From Sulfitobacter sp. S223 (GTDB lineage: Bacteria > Pseudomonadota > Alphaproteobacteria > Rhodobacterales > Rhodobacteraceae): a DNA stretch of 64,000 bases. The translations under genes and the position numbers were made by a program. Below the pieces are notes generated by a model. The model worked only from the letters and a program-made list of their open reading frames with translations. It was not told the origin of the DNA and searched no databases. Where the stretch lies: the NCBI RefSeq assembly GCF_025143825.1, contig NZ_CP083560.1:1302001-1366000 (forward strand). Direction: 5' to 3'. Within the stretch, counting starts at the first letter, position 1. The number at the start of each line of letters is the position of its first letter. Positions 1-8,787 of the stretch are shown one piece after another.

Positions 1-12
1 CGCAAGCGGATC

Positions 13-3000
13 ATGCGCGGTATCCGAGCGTTTAAAGGCGAGCCCGTCCCATCGACGACACATCAGGCGTCGCCGGATTTTGCGTCAGAGGCCGAGCGGC
101 GGCACCTTACGGTGATGTTCGTTGACTTGGTGGGCTCTACCCAGATAGCGAGCGAAATTGACCCCGAAGAGATGCGTGACCTGATCCGCGCCTACCAGAA
201 TGCCGTCGCCGGTGAGGTGCTGCGCTTTGGCGGTTACGTCGCTAAATTCATGGGCGACGGTGTGCTTTGCTACTTTGGTTTTCCTGCCGCCAACGAAGAC
301 GACCCGGAGCGCGCGATCATGGCGGCGAGGGCCATCATCAAGGCGACAGCTCTTATCAGTACGACCAGCGGCAATTTTGCAGGGGTCCGGACTGGGATCG
401 CATCGGGTATCGTCGTCGTGGGAGAGATTGTCGGAGAGGCGGAGGCGCGCGAACGCGACGTTGTCGGAGAAACGCCCAACATCGCGGCGCGGCTGCAATC
501 AATTGCTGAACCCGGTCAGATTGTGATCGCACAGACGACCCAGCAGCTTGTGCGTCAGGTCTTCCGCACCACAGAAATCGCGCTGCCGGACCTCAAGGGG
601 ATTTCTGGTGATCTGCGCGCCTTTCTGGTTGATGACCCCCTGACGGCGGAAGACCGCTTTGCCGCCACGACCGGTGCCGAAAAGGCACCGATTGTCGGCA
701 GGAAAGCAGAGATGGACAGGCTGTATCACGGGTGGACACAGGTCGCAGGCGGGAAGGCCGTAGCGGTCATCCTAACAGGTGAGCCGGGCATCGGTAAATC
801 AAGGCTGGTACATGCGTTTTACGACCGTGTCGGCGATGGTGACCACGCGCGGACGGTGCTGTTCTGCTCGCCTCATCATACGCAAACGGCGCTGTATCCG
901 ATCATTTTCCAGCTTGAAAAAGATGCAGGCATTCTTCCGGAAGACGCTGACGAGATTGCCTTTGAGAAACTCAGAAGCCTGTTGCCAGAATTACTGGAGA
1001 AAGACCCGGCCAACGGCAGGCTCTTTGCCAACCTGCTTGGGCGTAAGTTCGATGCGCATCTGGGGGCTCTCGAAATGGCCCCGAAACAAATGCGCGCGCG
1101 AACAATCGAACTTTTGACAAGCTACCTATTGATGCGACCGAACGGGGCCCCGAGCCTCATTATTGTTGAAGACATTCATTGGATAGATCAGACGACAATC
1201 GAAGTGCTGCTCGCCTGCCTGTCTTTGCCCGACGCCCGCAAGACCTTTTTCCTGATGGTGGGCCGGTCCGATGGAACCCCTGCGGCCTTAAGCGCTGTAA
1301 TAGATGACCAGATAAATCTGACGCGTCTCGACAAAGTATCGGCACACGCCATCGTCATGGAGTTAACGAAAGGGAAGGGGCTTCCAGATCGGTTGTTTGA
1401 CGAGATATTCCGCAAGACCGATGGCGTACCTCTCTTTGTTCAGGAACTTACAAAGATGATCATTGAATCGGACAAGATTGAAGAGACCGACACTGAATAC
1501 CGGCTGACCGGGCCGATCAGCAGCCTTGCGATCCCGTCCAGTCTGCATGATTCACTGATGGCGAGACTTGACCGTCTGGAACACGCGAAGAAGACGGCGC
1601 AGATTGCCGCATGTATCGGACGCACGTTTGATTTTGATATTCTGTCGGACCTCACATTACAGAGCCCTGCGGAAATGAAACATTCATTAAATGAGTTGAT
1701 CGAGGCAGAGCTGGTAGCGACGCCCGAAGCAGGCTCTTCAATCTACAGCTTTTGCCATGCGCTGGTTTGTGATGCTGCCTACGAGAGCCTGTTGAAGTCC
1801 CAGCGCCGGAGGATACATGCCAGAGTGGCCGAACATATGGAACGGCAGTCTGCCTCGCTCGAAACGCTGGCCTATCACCACGAAGCGGCGGGTCATTTCA
1901 TGTCGGCTGCGAAGTGCCTTTTGGGCGCGGGCCGCAACGCACTGCGCATCAGTGCTGCTGTCGAGGCAATAGACCGGTTCCAAAAGGGCATTGATTTGCT
2001 GGAAACCTTGCCATCGACAGGCGAGACGAAGCATCTTGAAATGCTGCTTTTGGGGATGTTGGGCATAGGCTTTATGCAGACCAAGAGCTGGGGCGCTGTC
2101 GAAGTCGATCAGGCTTACTCCAAAGCGCTAAAGCTGGTTGATGAAACCGACAACGTCACCGAACGTATTTGGGTGATTTGGGGGGCATGGGTGTATCAGC
2201 AGGTCCACGGGCAGATCGGCGAAAGCCAAAGCAAAGCGCGGCGGGCCATGGAAATTGCACAGGAGGGTGGCAGTGATGATGCCCTGCTTGTAGCCCATGT
2301 CATGTTGCTCCAGGCAGCGTTCTACGAAGGGCGCTGGAAGGACGCGTTAGAGCATGGCGCGCAGATCGAACGCTTCTACGATGCTGAGAGACACGGGCCC
2401 CTCCGGGATGCATATTCTTTGGACCTGATGGTGGTCTGGTATGTTCATGGCTGTCAGGCCCATTGGATGCTGGGAAATTTTCAACAAGCCGATGAGATGC
2501 GGGCAAGGGCGCGCGCCTTTTCCGAAGAAATCGATCATATGTATTCACGCCTGTGGGTTTCGGTCTGGTCTGCAAATCTGGACCTTTTGAACGGGGATTT
2601 CGCACATATCCAAAAGACTGTTCCCGCAGCGATCCAGAGCAGTGAAACACATGGGTTTGATTATACCGCGCGGCTGGGCAATCTGATATTGACCGCCGGA
2701 CAGTTGAACAGCGTGTCCGACATTGAAGAACTTGATCAGGCGATAAAGAACTTTCAGGTCACTGGCGCAGGCATATCCATCCCTTATTTTCTGGCGTTGA
2801 AGGCACAGGCGCTTTTAAGGACCAATGACACCGCACAGGCGCGGACTGTCTGTGAGGATGCAATCGCGATCATTGACAAAAACGGTGAACGCTGGCCGGA
2901 ACCGCTGGCCTATTGCATTTTGGGCGACATTCTGGCCTCGCCTGCGATCAATGACAAAAGTGGCGCTGAATCGGCCTATCGGCGATCGGCAGAGCGGGCG

Positions 3001-3201
3001 CGGCACGATCACGCAATTGTGTGGCAGGCTCAGGCGGAATTGGGTATTCTGAGAATACATGTTGCGAACGGTGATCAGGCGCTTGCGCACAGCTCGCGAC
3101 AGAATTTGGAACAAAGCCGCTCAGAACTCGAACGGTCGGCATCTTCGGGCCACAGCAGAACGATCGCGAAGTTGATCGCTGAATTGAACCGTAACGACTG
3201 A
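13..3201 (+). CDS. Class III adenylate/guanylate cyclase fused to AAA ATPase and TPR-like region
   Basis: The N-terminal domain (about residues 28-205) is a class III cyclase that would make cAMP or cGMP from the NTP. The two metal-binding aspartates sit in FVDLVGST (D38) and KFMGDG (D82), with K78 as a purine-selecting lysine and N157/R160 in the transition-state segment PNIAAR. An ATPase module follows, with Walker A GEPGIGKS (256-263) and Walker B LIIVEDIHW (382-390). The remaining half is helical and TPR-like. No membrane segment is seen, so it is probably a cytoplasmic signalling protein whose ATPase/TPR part senses an unknown partner. The frame is open back to base 1 and relatives often carry an N-terminal zinc ribbon or SAM-type domain, so the true start may lie outside the window. 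The family is clear; the signal is unknown. Confidence 0.88.
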   Translation: MRGIRAFKGEPVPSTTHQASPDFASEAERRHLTVMFVDLVGSTQIASEIDPEEMRDLIRAYQNAVAGEVLRFGGYVAKFMGDGVLCYFGFPAANEDDPERAIMAARAIIKATALISTTSGNFAGVRTGIASGIVVVGEIVGEAEARERDVVGETPNIAARLQSIAEPGQIVIAQTTQQLVRQVFRTTEIALPDLKGISGDLRAFLVDDPLTAEDRFAATTGAEKAPIVGRKAEMDRLYHGWTQVAGGKAVAVILTGEPGIGKSRLVHAFYDRVGDGDHARTVLFCSPHHTQTALYPIIFQLEKDAGILPEDADEIAFEKLRSLLPELLEKDPANGRLFANLLGRKFDAHLGALEMAPKQMRARTIELLTSYLLMRPNGAPSLIIVEDIHWIDQTTIEVLLACLSLPDARKTFFLMVGRSDGTPAALSAVIDDQINLTRLDKVSAHAIVMELTKGKGLPDRLFDEIFRKTDGVPLFVQELTKMIIESDKIEETDTEYRLTGPISSLAIPSSLHDSLMARLDRLEHAKKTAQIAACIGRTFDFDILSDLTLQSPAEMKHSLNELIEAELVATPEAGSSIYSFCHALVCDAAYESLLKSQRRRIHARVAEHMERQSASLETLAYHHEAAGHFMSAAKCLLGAGRNALRISAAVEAIDRFQKGIDLLETLPSTGETKHLEMLLLGMLGIGFMQTKSWGAVEVDQAYSKALKLVDETDNVTERIWVIWGAWVYQQVHGQIGESQSKARRAMEIAQEGGSDDALLVAHVMLLQAAFYEGRWKDALEHGAQIERFYDAERHGPLRDAYSLDLMVVWYVHGCQAHWMLGNFQQADEMRARARAFSEEIDHMYSRLWVSVWSANLDLLNGDFAHIQKTVPAAIQSSETHGFDYTARLGNLILTAGQLNSVSDIEELDQAIKNFQVTGAGISIPYFLALKAQALLRTNDTAQARTVCEDAIAIIDKNGERWPEPLAYCILGDILASPAINDKSGAESAYRRSAERARHDHAIVWQAQAELGILRIHVANGDQALAHSSRQNLEQSRSELERSASSGHSRTIAKLIAELNRND

Positions 3202-3278
3202 CCGGGCTGGTAGAGGACACTGCCAGCTTTGAATGGTTCAAGTGGCTTTTTCTTAAGGTAGGAAGGGAAGGTTTTACC

Positions 3279-4499
3279 ATGTTTGATGCAATTATAGTTG
3301 GGGGCCGGTGTGCCGGTGCTTCGCTTGCGATGCTCTTGGGCCGACAGGATTTGAAGGTCCTTCTTCTGGATGCGGCCGAGTTCCCGAGCGACAAGGTCAC
3401 TTCCACACATTTTATATGGCAGTCAGGTACTGCGTGCCTCAAACGTTGGGGGTTGCTGGACAAGCTCGAAGCGACAAACTGTCCCTCCCACCAGAACTAT
3501 GTACTCGATCTTGGCGGTCTGGAACTGCGCGGTAGTGTCCGCGCCAATGAAGATGGCATGAGTACCAGCTATGCGCCACGCCGCCATGTCATTGACAATC
3601 TGCTAGTTGAAGAAGCGAAGGCCGCAGGCGTCGAATTCAAGCATGGCTGCAAGGTTCTGGGGCTGCTGACCGAGGATGACCGCATCGTCGGGCTGCGGTA
3701 TCGCAACATGCAGGGCGATACCGTAGAAGCGCATGCAAAAATTGTAGTCGGCGCAGACGGCATCAATTCCACCATCGCCGAGTTGACCGAGGCGGAGACA
3801 TATAATCACCACGACAAAAGCCAGCAGATCTTCTTTTCGTATTTCAAGGGAGCAGAATTCCCCGATGTCGAGTTCTATTCCCGGCCCGGACGCATGGGCT
3901 TTGCTTGGGCAACCAACGACGGTGAGGTTGTTGCCGGTTTCTGCTGCCGTGGTGCCGACGCCAAGACCATGACCGGCGACATTGACGGGCACTACTGGAA
4001 AGAATTGGAGGCCATGTCGCCGACTTTCCACGCGCGGCTAAAATCAGCAACGCAAACCGTTCCGGTGCGCACCGGCGGGACCCCGTCGTTTATGCGCACG
4101 GCCGGTGGCAAAGGCTGGGCATTGATCGGGGATGCGGGGCTGAACATGGATCCGGTAACTGCGTCGGGCATTTCCAACGCCTTTATTCAGGCGGAAATGT
4201 TGGCAGAGGCGATTGCATCTGGTCTGAAAGACAGCGATCTGGATCAGAAAGTAAGCGCGTTCGGCGAAGCCCGCGATGCGCGGTTCGGTCCCTATTTCGC
4301 CTTCACCGCCGATCTGGCCCGGCTAGACCCGGAGGTGCCGGAAGAAGTAATGCAACTGTTCATGTCGCTTCCCGGTCAGCAGGATGACATCGACGCCTAC
4401 TTCGGCGTTTTTGCCCAGACGGTGCCGGTGATGGAGTTTTTCGACCCCGCCAATGTAACGCGCATCATTACAAACGCAGCAACGCCCATTGATGCCTGA
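3279..4499 (+). CDS. FAD-dependent oxidoreductase (geranylgeranyl reductase / PHBH-like family)
   Basis: The 406-residue flavoprotein begins with a Rossmann dinucleotide motif, IIVGGRCAGASLAMLL (residues 5-20). It has a second FAD signature around residues 285-300 (LIGDAGLNMDPVTASG), typical of the para-hydroxybenzoate hydroxylase and geranylgeranyl reductase superfamily. An internal VVGADGINS (about 155-163) is the usual DG motif that binds both FAD and NAD(P)H. A purine-rich ribosome site (AGGAAGGGAAGG) precedes the ATG. It stands alone on the plus strand, 78 bases after the cyclase and converging on the amine oxidase operon. The substrate cannot be read from sequence; it could hydroxylate an aromatic compound or reduce an isoprenoid. 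Confidence 0.82.
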   Translation: MFDAIIVGGRCAGASLAMLLGRQDLKVLLLDAAEFPSDKVTSTHFIWQSGTACLKRWGLLDKLEATNCPSHQNYVLDLGGLELRGSVRANEDGMSTSYAPRRHVIDNLLVEEAKAAGVEFKHGCKVLGLLTEDDRIVGLRYRNMQGDTVEAHAKIVVGADGINSTIAELTEAETYNHHDKSQQIFFSYFKGAEFPDVEFYSRPGRMGFAWATNDGEVVAGFCCRGADAKTMTGDIDGHYWKELEAMSPTFHARLKSATQTVPVRTGGTPSFMRTAGGKGWALIGDAGLNMDPVTASGISNAFIQAEMLAEAIASGLKDSDLDQKVSAFGEARDARFGPYFAFTADLARLDPEVPEEVMQLFMSLPGQQDDIDAYFGVFAQTVPVMEFFDPANVTRIITNAATPIDA

Positions 4500-4560
4500 T
4501 ATCGCAACCTGCCCGAAACCACGGGGCTTCGGGCAGGGTGCATGATCCAAAGGCCTGCCC

Positions 4561-5028
4561 CTAGCCGCCGTGCGGAGGGGGAGGGGTGGCCATCATCGAT
4601 TCCGTGAGTTGGACGATCACGTTCTCTGGCCCCCGAAAGTAGACCGTTTGGGATTCGAAACCTTCTGCGGTCACCACATCACTCAGGAATTCATACCCCC
4701 CTGATTTGAGCTGCGATACCTTGGCCGCGATATCCTCGACCAGAAAACCGAAATGTCGCAGGCCCTTGCGGTTAAGTTGGGAAACATCGGGGTTGTTGAT
4801 CGGTTCGGGGTTGATGAATTTCAGGATCGCAATCCGTGTCGCAGTGCCTTGGCAGACGGCCGGGAGATAGTAGACCTTGCAATTTTTCATCTGCGCCAGT
4901 TCATCTGCCCACGCGCCCTCAATGGTCCGCCTTTCACCGATCTCGCAATCAAAATAGGTGCGCAGGAAGTTGGCAACGCCTTCCTGATCATCGGTGACCC
5001 AGGCGATATGGTTCATCATCGGCTGCAT
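4561..5028 (-). CDS. VOC (glyoxalase/dioxygenase fold) family protein
   Basis: This 155-residue protein has two beta-alpha-beta-beta-beta modules of the vicinal oxygen chelate superfamily. NHIAWVTDD opens the first, and the second begins near GLRHFGFLVED with a late QTVYFRGPENVIVQL strand. H7 and the histidine in LRHFGF, with a glutamine or glutamate in the last strand, are plausible metal ligands. It is the last gene of a three-gene minus-strand unit, 36 bases after the flavin amine oxidase, so it probably works on that pathway's product. A proline- and glycine-rich tail (PPPPHGG) is disordered. Substrate and reaction (isomerase, lyase or dioxygenase) are unknown. Confidence 0.8.
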   Translation of the reverse strand: MQPMMNHIAWVTDDQEGVANFLRTYFDCEIGERRTIEGAWADELAQMKNCKVYYLPAVCQGTATRIAILKFINPEPINNPDVSQLNRKGLRHFGFLVEDIAAKVSQLKSGGYEFLSDVVTAEGFESQTVYFRGPENVIVQLTESMMATPPPPHGG

Positions 5029-5064
5029 TGTTTTTCCACTTCTTGTTAAATGACTTTGGATTAA

Positions 5065-6711
5065 TCAGTCCTGACTTTCCCAGGTTGGCGGCATCAGCCC
5101 CAGATGGTGCTGCAGCATGTCTTCGGCGGTGGCCAGTGCCCCTTCGACCCATCCTTGGGCATGCGAATAGGATTCGCCGCATATGAAGACGGGCGTGTTC
5201 TTAACCGGCTGAACGATGTCGCGGCTGACCTCGTGACTGCGCACGCCGACACGCCAGAAATTAGCACCACCGCCATACGGGTCATCCCCCCAGTCCTGAT
5301 AGGATGCGGCGTAGGGTGCGGGGATTTCCGGCATTTCGGTCACGCCGTGCATTTCCATGATCTGTCGATGCACCTCGTCGACCATACGTTTGGGGGCCGG
5401 AAAATCACTCCAGGCCGGCAATCCGTCTCCGGGTGCGTCGCCGCCTTCACCCTTGAAGGTCACTTCCTGACTGCGCAGACCCGCCCAGTAGGATAGTGCC
5501 AGGCCGTCGTCATAGATCAGCACCACGGCCTTGCCGGTCTCCGGGTCCTTGTCCCAATAGTAGAGCTGCCGCACGGGCAGATCCGTTACGGATTCACCTT
5601 CGGTAATTTTCGCCATGACCGGTTTTCCATCGCTGCCCAAGACCTTTACCGGCGGCAGCGTTTCCCACCATGCGTAACTGTAGCAAAGCGCCAGTTTGAA
5701 CAGCGGTATTGGCGTGACTGCTTCCATAAGGTTGCGCACAGACTTATTGTCGGGTGCCATGACCGATCCGGTCGGCGTCAAAAGCTCCAGCGCGCGCCGT
5801 GGCATGGCCAAGATCAGGTTGCGCGCCTTGCGGACAATCAGATCGTCTCCGTGTTGGAGGGTCAGTTCCACACCCGTGCTTCCGTCCGCCATCCGGGTTG
5901 TGTCAAAGCTGACAAGGCGGTGTTCCTTGTGAATTTTCCCGTCTGCCGCCTCAAAACCGGATGCGCATTTGAGCGGCACCTCCTGATACCCTTCGGCAAG
6001 ACGGGAATAGGTGATCGATTTGCCAAAATCGGCAAGGTTCCAGGGGAACCCGTCCGCTCCGTTCCACGTGTAGAGGATGCTGTCGTAACCGCTTGAATCA
6101 ACCGCAAAATTGTAAGCCTCATGGCTGATCTCGCGTTGCATGAGATACCGTAGCGGCAGATCCCCGATGTTGTTGCCTTCGAATTCGACAGTTCGCGCAA
6201 TGTCGAGCCAGTTCACTGTGGCCAGATCGATGTTCTTGCCAGTCATCGTGCGCAACAACCGTTCGGCGGCAACGACGGTGAAGCCTTTGGACAGCGTGGT
6301 CTTTGAACTCTCGTCTTCCATGAGGTTGTAGGGCAGCTTGGACGCGTCGTCCAAATCCTGCATGCGCAATCGCGTGTTGCGCAGATAGGCTATGTTCTGG
6401 GGTTTGCTGACGGGGAAGGGCACTGGTGTGAGACCAAATAGCCCGACAAGTCCGATCACGTGCTTATGCTCGGATGTGTAGCGCATGCCGCCGACCTCGA
6501 CGCGCGTGTTGGGCACACCGGGCGGTTGCAACGACAACAGGCGCCCGCCTATCCGGTTGGATTGTTCAAAGACGCAGACGTTCAGCTTGCCCTGCGGCAG
6601 CGGCGAATTCTCGGTGCGCTTGGAACCCATAAGACGCATTGCGCTGTAGACACCGCTCACCCCACCGCCCACAATTGCGACGTCGAGTTCGCATTGATCT
6701 TCTTTGGTCAT
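5065..6711 (-). CDS. Flavin-containing amine oxidase (monoamine / L-amino acid oxidase type)
   Basis: The 548-residue flavoprotein would oxidise an amine or amino acid to an imine with release of hydrogen peroxide. The FAD-binding motif VAIVGGGVSGVYSA lies at about residues 10-23, and RIGGRLLSL (about 54-62) is the usual second GG motif. The C-terminal FAD motif VFICGESYSHAQGWVEGAL (near 508) is characteristic of amine oxidases and tryptophan 2-monooxygenase relatives. No signal peptide is visible, so it is cytoplasmic. It lies 42 bases downstream of a ThDP-dependent enzyme and 36 bases upstream of the VOC gene, on the same strand. That order suggests an oxidase whose 2-oxoacid or aldehyde product is handled by the ThDP enzyme, which is inference only. 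Confidence 0.85.
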   Translation of the reverse strand: MTKEDQCELDVAIVGGGVSGVYSAMRLMGSKRTENSPLPQGKLNVCVFEQSNRIGGRLLSLQPPGVPNTRVEVGGMRYTSEHKHVIGLVGLFGLTPVPFPVSKPQNIAYLRNTRLRMQDLDDASKLPYNLMEDESSKTTLSKGFTVVAAERLLRTMTGKNIDLATVNWLDIARTVEFEGNNIGDLPLRYLMQREISHEAYNFAVDSSGYDSILYTWNGADGFPWNLADFGKSITYSRLAEGYQEVPLKCASGFEAADGKIHKEHRLVSFDTTRMADGSTGVELTLQHGDDLIVRKARNLILAMPRRALELLTPTGSVMAPDNKSVRNLMEAVTPIPLFKLALCYSYAWWETLPPVKVLGSDGKPVMAKITEGESVTDLPVRQLYYWDKDPETGKAVVLIYDDGLALSYWAGLRSQEVTFKGEGGDAPGDGLPAWSDFPAPKRMVDEVHRQIMEMHGVTEMPEIPAPYAASYQDWGDDPYGGGANFWRVGVRSHEVSRDIVQPVKNTPVFICGESYSHAQGWVEGALATAEDMLQHHLGLMPPTWESQD

Positions 6712-6753
6712 CTTGAATATCCCTGTATCAGCAGAAATTCGGTGCCTGCCATT

Positions 6754-8622
6754 TCACGCGTCACAATCGGCTTGTGGCAGCGGGTTGGGCCAGCCGTATT
6801 TGGGCATCGGTTTGGTGTCGATATGCAGGACCACAACCTGCGGTTGGTTGTCGGTGCGGGCACGGTTCAGCGCCATCGACAATTCCCGCTTCATGTCGTC
6901 CGGCCCCTGTTCCTGAGTGATTTCGACGGCATATGCGCCCAAACCTTCAGAGTATTTCACCAGATCCGGCGCACCCAGTTTATAGTAGTCGTCCCACTCG
7001 TCTTCGGGCGGGAACAGAACACCCATTCCCTGGCTGACCATCGCCAGATCGTTGTCATTAAGAACGATCCAGATCGCGCCAACCCGATTTTGCGCCGCGG
7101 TCGATATTTCGGAGCCATGCATCATGAAAGCACCGTCACCGACGATGGCAACGCAATCCTTGTCCGGTGCACCGATCTTGCCGCCCACGACCGCACCCAC
7201 GGCAAAGCCCATCGGCCCCATCCCAAGGGCGATGTGAAACTGATTTGGCGGATCAATCACCATGTTGTTGAGCGACCAGCCGACACAGTTACCGGCATCA
7301 ATAAAGATATGACCGTCCGTAACCAATTCGTTGACGATACGCATTGCGGCAGCAGGGTGCAGCGGCGTGGCGTTGCCCGCACGTTCCGTAGGGAACTCGA
7401 ACGGCGTGGAATTCTTGATCGACATCACCATCTCGCGCCGGGCATCGGTGTCTCCGGACGGCTTGGCATTGACTGCATGGTCGATAAGCTGATCAATTGC
7501 CGCACCTGCGTCACCGACAACGCCGAGCGTGATGGGGAAAGATCTGCCTATGACGCTTTGATCCAGGTCGATTTGCATGCAGTGGTGTTTGGGTACAAGC
7601 ATCTTGTCGTAATGCAGCATCGCTGAGGGCGACGTGGCCAGTTCACCCAAACTGGATCCGATGACCAGTAGGGCGTCATAGTGATCGGCGTCGTCCCTTT
7701 CCTTCATATAGAGTGCGGGCCACAGGCAAGGTGTCATGCCGTAATTGCGCAAGGACATCGGATGACTTTCCGGAAAGATCCCCTTGCCGTCGGGCGTGGT
7801 CATCACCGGTATTGCAAAGTGATCGGCAAGGGCCTTCAGCTTTTCCAGGCGCCTTGGATCGCGCAAAGCAGCACGTGCGCCGTTGCCCAGAAAGATCAGT
7901 GGCTTTTTGGCCGCTGCCAGCGCCGCGAACACCTGTTCCATCCGCGCGGGATCAGCGCCGCTTGGCTCCGTGCGGTAGTTCTCGGGCGACTTGGGAAAGG
8001 GCAGCCCCACATTTTTTGATTTCGGGGTGGCTTTCGGTACAACGCATGTGCCTGCGACATTGTTGGGAATGCTCACATGTGCGGCGCGGCGCGGGCGCGA
8101 CATCGCATTTCTAAGCGCTTGTTCAATGAGCGTCTGAAAGCTGGATGCAGATGGGATCATAGCGCTGGATTGAACGGCGTTCTTGTAGATCGCGTTCACA
8201 TCCAGATGCGCATCGACACCTTCCTGTAGATATCCCTGACCGAAATATTGCTCGGGCACCTCTCCGGTGATGGTCAGAACGGCAGAATTTCCAGCCTCGG
8301 CGTTCATGGATCCGGTCAGCGCATTGATGCCAGAAGGTCCCGCCGTGGTCAGAACCACGCCCAGCTTGCCAGTCACCCGGTGATATCCGTCGGCCATGTA
8401 GGCCGCGCCGGTTTCATGTCGGCAAATAATGAAATCGAACTGATCGCGTTGACGCCTGAGTTCATCCGCGATGTAAATTACCGCCCCGCCGGGTATTCCG
8501 AAAACCTTTTCCACATCCTCAAGCTTGAGATACTCCAACAACAGTTTTGCTACAGTCATGTTTTGGACATGGTTTTCAAGATATTCAGCGTGGATGCTGC
8601 GACCGATTGAATCGTTTTTCAT
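6754..8622 (-). CDS. ThDP-dependent enzyme of the acetolactate synthase / oxoacid decarboxylase superfamily
   Basis: The protein has the three-domain layout of acetolactate synthase-like enzymes. The N-terminal PYR domain contains FGIPGGA and the catalytic glutamate in ICRHETGAAYMADGY. A central domain follows, and a C-terminal PP domain has the ThDP/Mg motif GDGAF followed by LNDND about 26 residues later. At 622 residues it is longer than usual acetolactate synthases (about 560-590) because of an extended N terminus and internal insertions. No regulatory ilvN-type subunit is adjacent, so a biosynthetic acetolactate synthase role is unlikely. It heads an operon with an amine oxidase and a VOC protein. 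Decarboxylation or carboligation of a 2-oxoacid is the natural guess; the substrate is unknown. Confidence 0.82.
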   Translation of the reverse strand: MKNDSIGRSIHAEYLENHVQNMTVAKLLLEYLKLEDVEKVFGIPGGAVIYIADELRRQRDQFDFIICRHETGAAYMADGYHRVTGKLGVVLTTAGPSGINALTGSMNAEAGNSAVLTITGEVPEQYFGQGYLQEGVDAHLDVNAIYKNAVQSSAMIPSASSFQTLIEQALRNAMSRPRRAAHVSIPNNVAGTCVVPKATPKSKNVGLPFPKSPENYRTEPSGADPARMEQVFAALAAAKKPLIFLGNGARAALRDPRRLEKLKALADHFAIPVMTTPDGKGIFPESHPMSLRNYGMTPCLWPALYMKERDDADHYDALLVIGSSLGELATSPSAMLHYDKMLVPKHHCMQIDLDQSVIGRSFPITLGVVGDAGAAIDQLIDHAVNAKPSGDTDARREMVMSIKNSTPFEFPTERAGNATPLHPAAAMRIVNELVTDGHIFIDAGNCVGWSLNNMVIDPPNQFHIALGMGPMGFAVGAVVGGKIGAPDKDCVAIVGDGAFMMHGSEISTAAQNRVGAIWIVLNDNDLAMVSQGMGVLFPPEDEWDDYYKLGAPDLVKYSEGLGAYAVEITQEQGPDDMKRELSMALNRARTDNQPQVVVLHIDTKPMPKYGWPNPLPQADCDA

Positions 8623-8760
8623 AAATGCTCCGTCATTAAAAAGTTGATGAAATAACTAGTTAATAACTGCGCCGTTGGAGCTTTGCCGCCAAGCACAAGG
8701 CAGTAAAAGCAGGCAGGGTGGCACCCCCTAATGTCTAATCATTAACACAATTAACCTTTG

Positions 8761-8786
8761 CGCGCACCAATTGGTTTCGGTGCGCG
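8761..8786 (-). terminator. Hairpin just after the ABC-cNMP gene
   Basis: An 8-bp perfect stem (CGCGCACC / GGTGCGCG) with a 10-base loop begins two bases after the stop codon of the ABC-cNMP gene. There is no clear U-tract after it on the minus strand, so it may be a weak or factor-assisted terminator, or an mRNA 3-prime stabiliser. Confidence 0.4.
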
Positions 8787-8787
8787 A

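Noticed and set aside
6460-7626. Long plus-strand frame of 388 codons
   Set aside because: It is antisense to the amine oxidase and ThDP enzyme genes, lacks any family motif and has a histidine/arginine-rich shadow composition.
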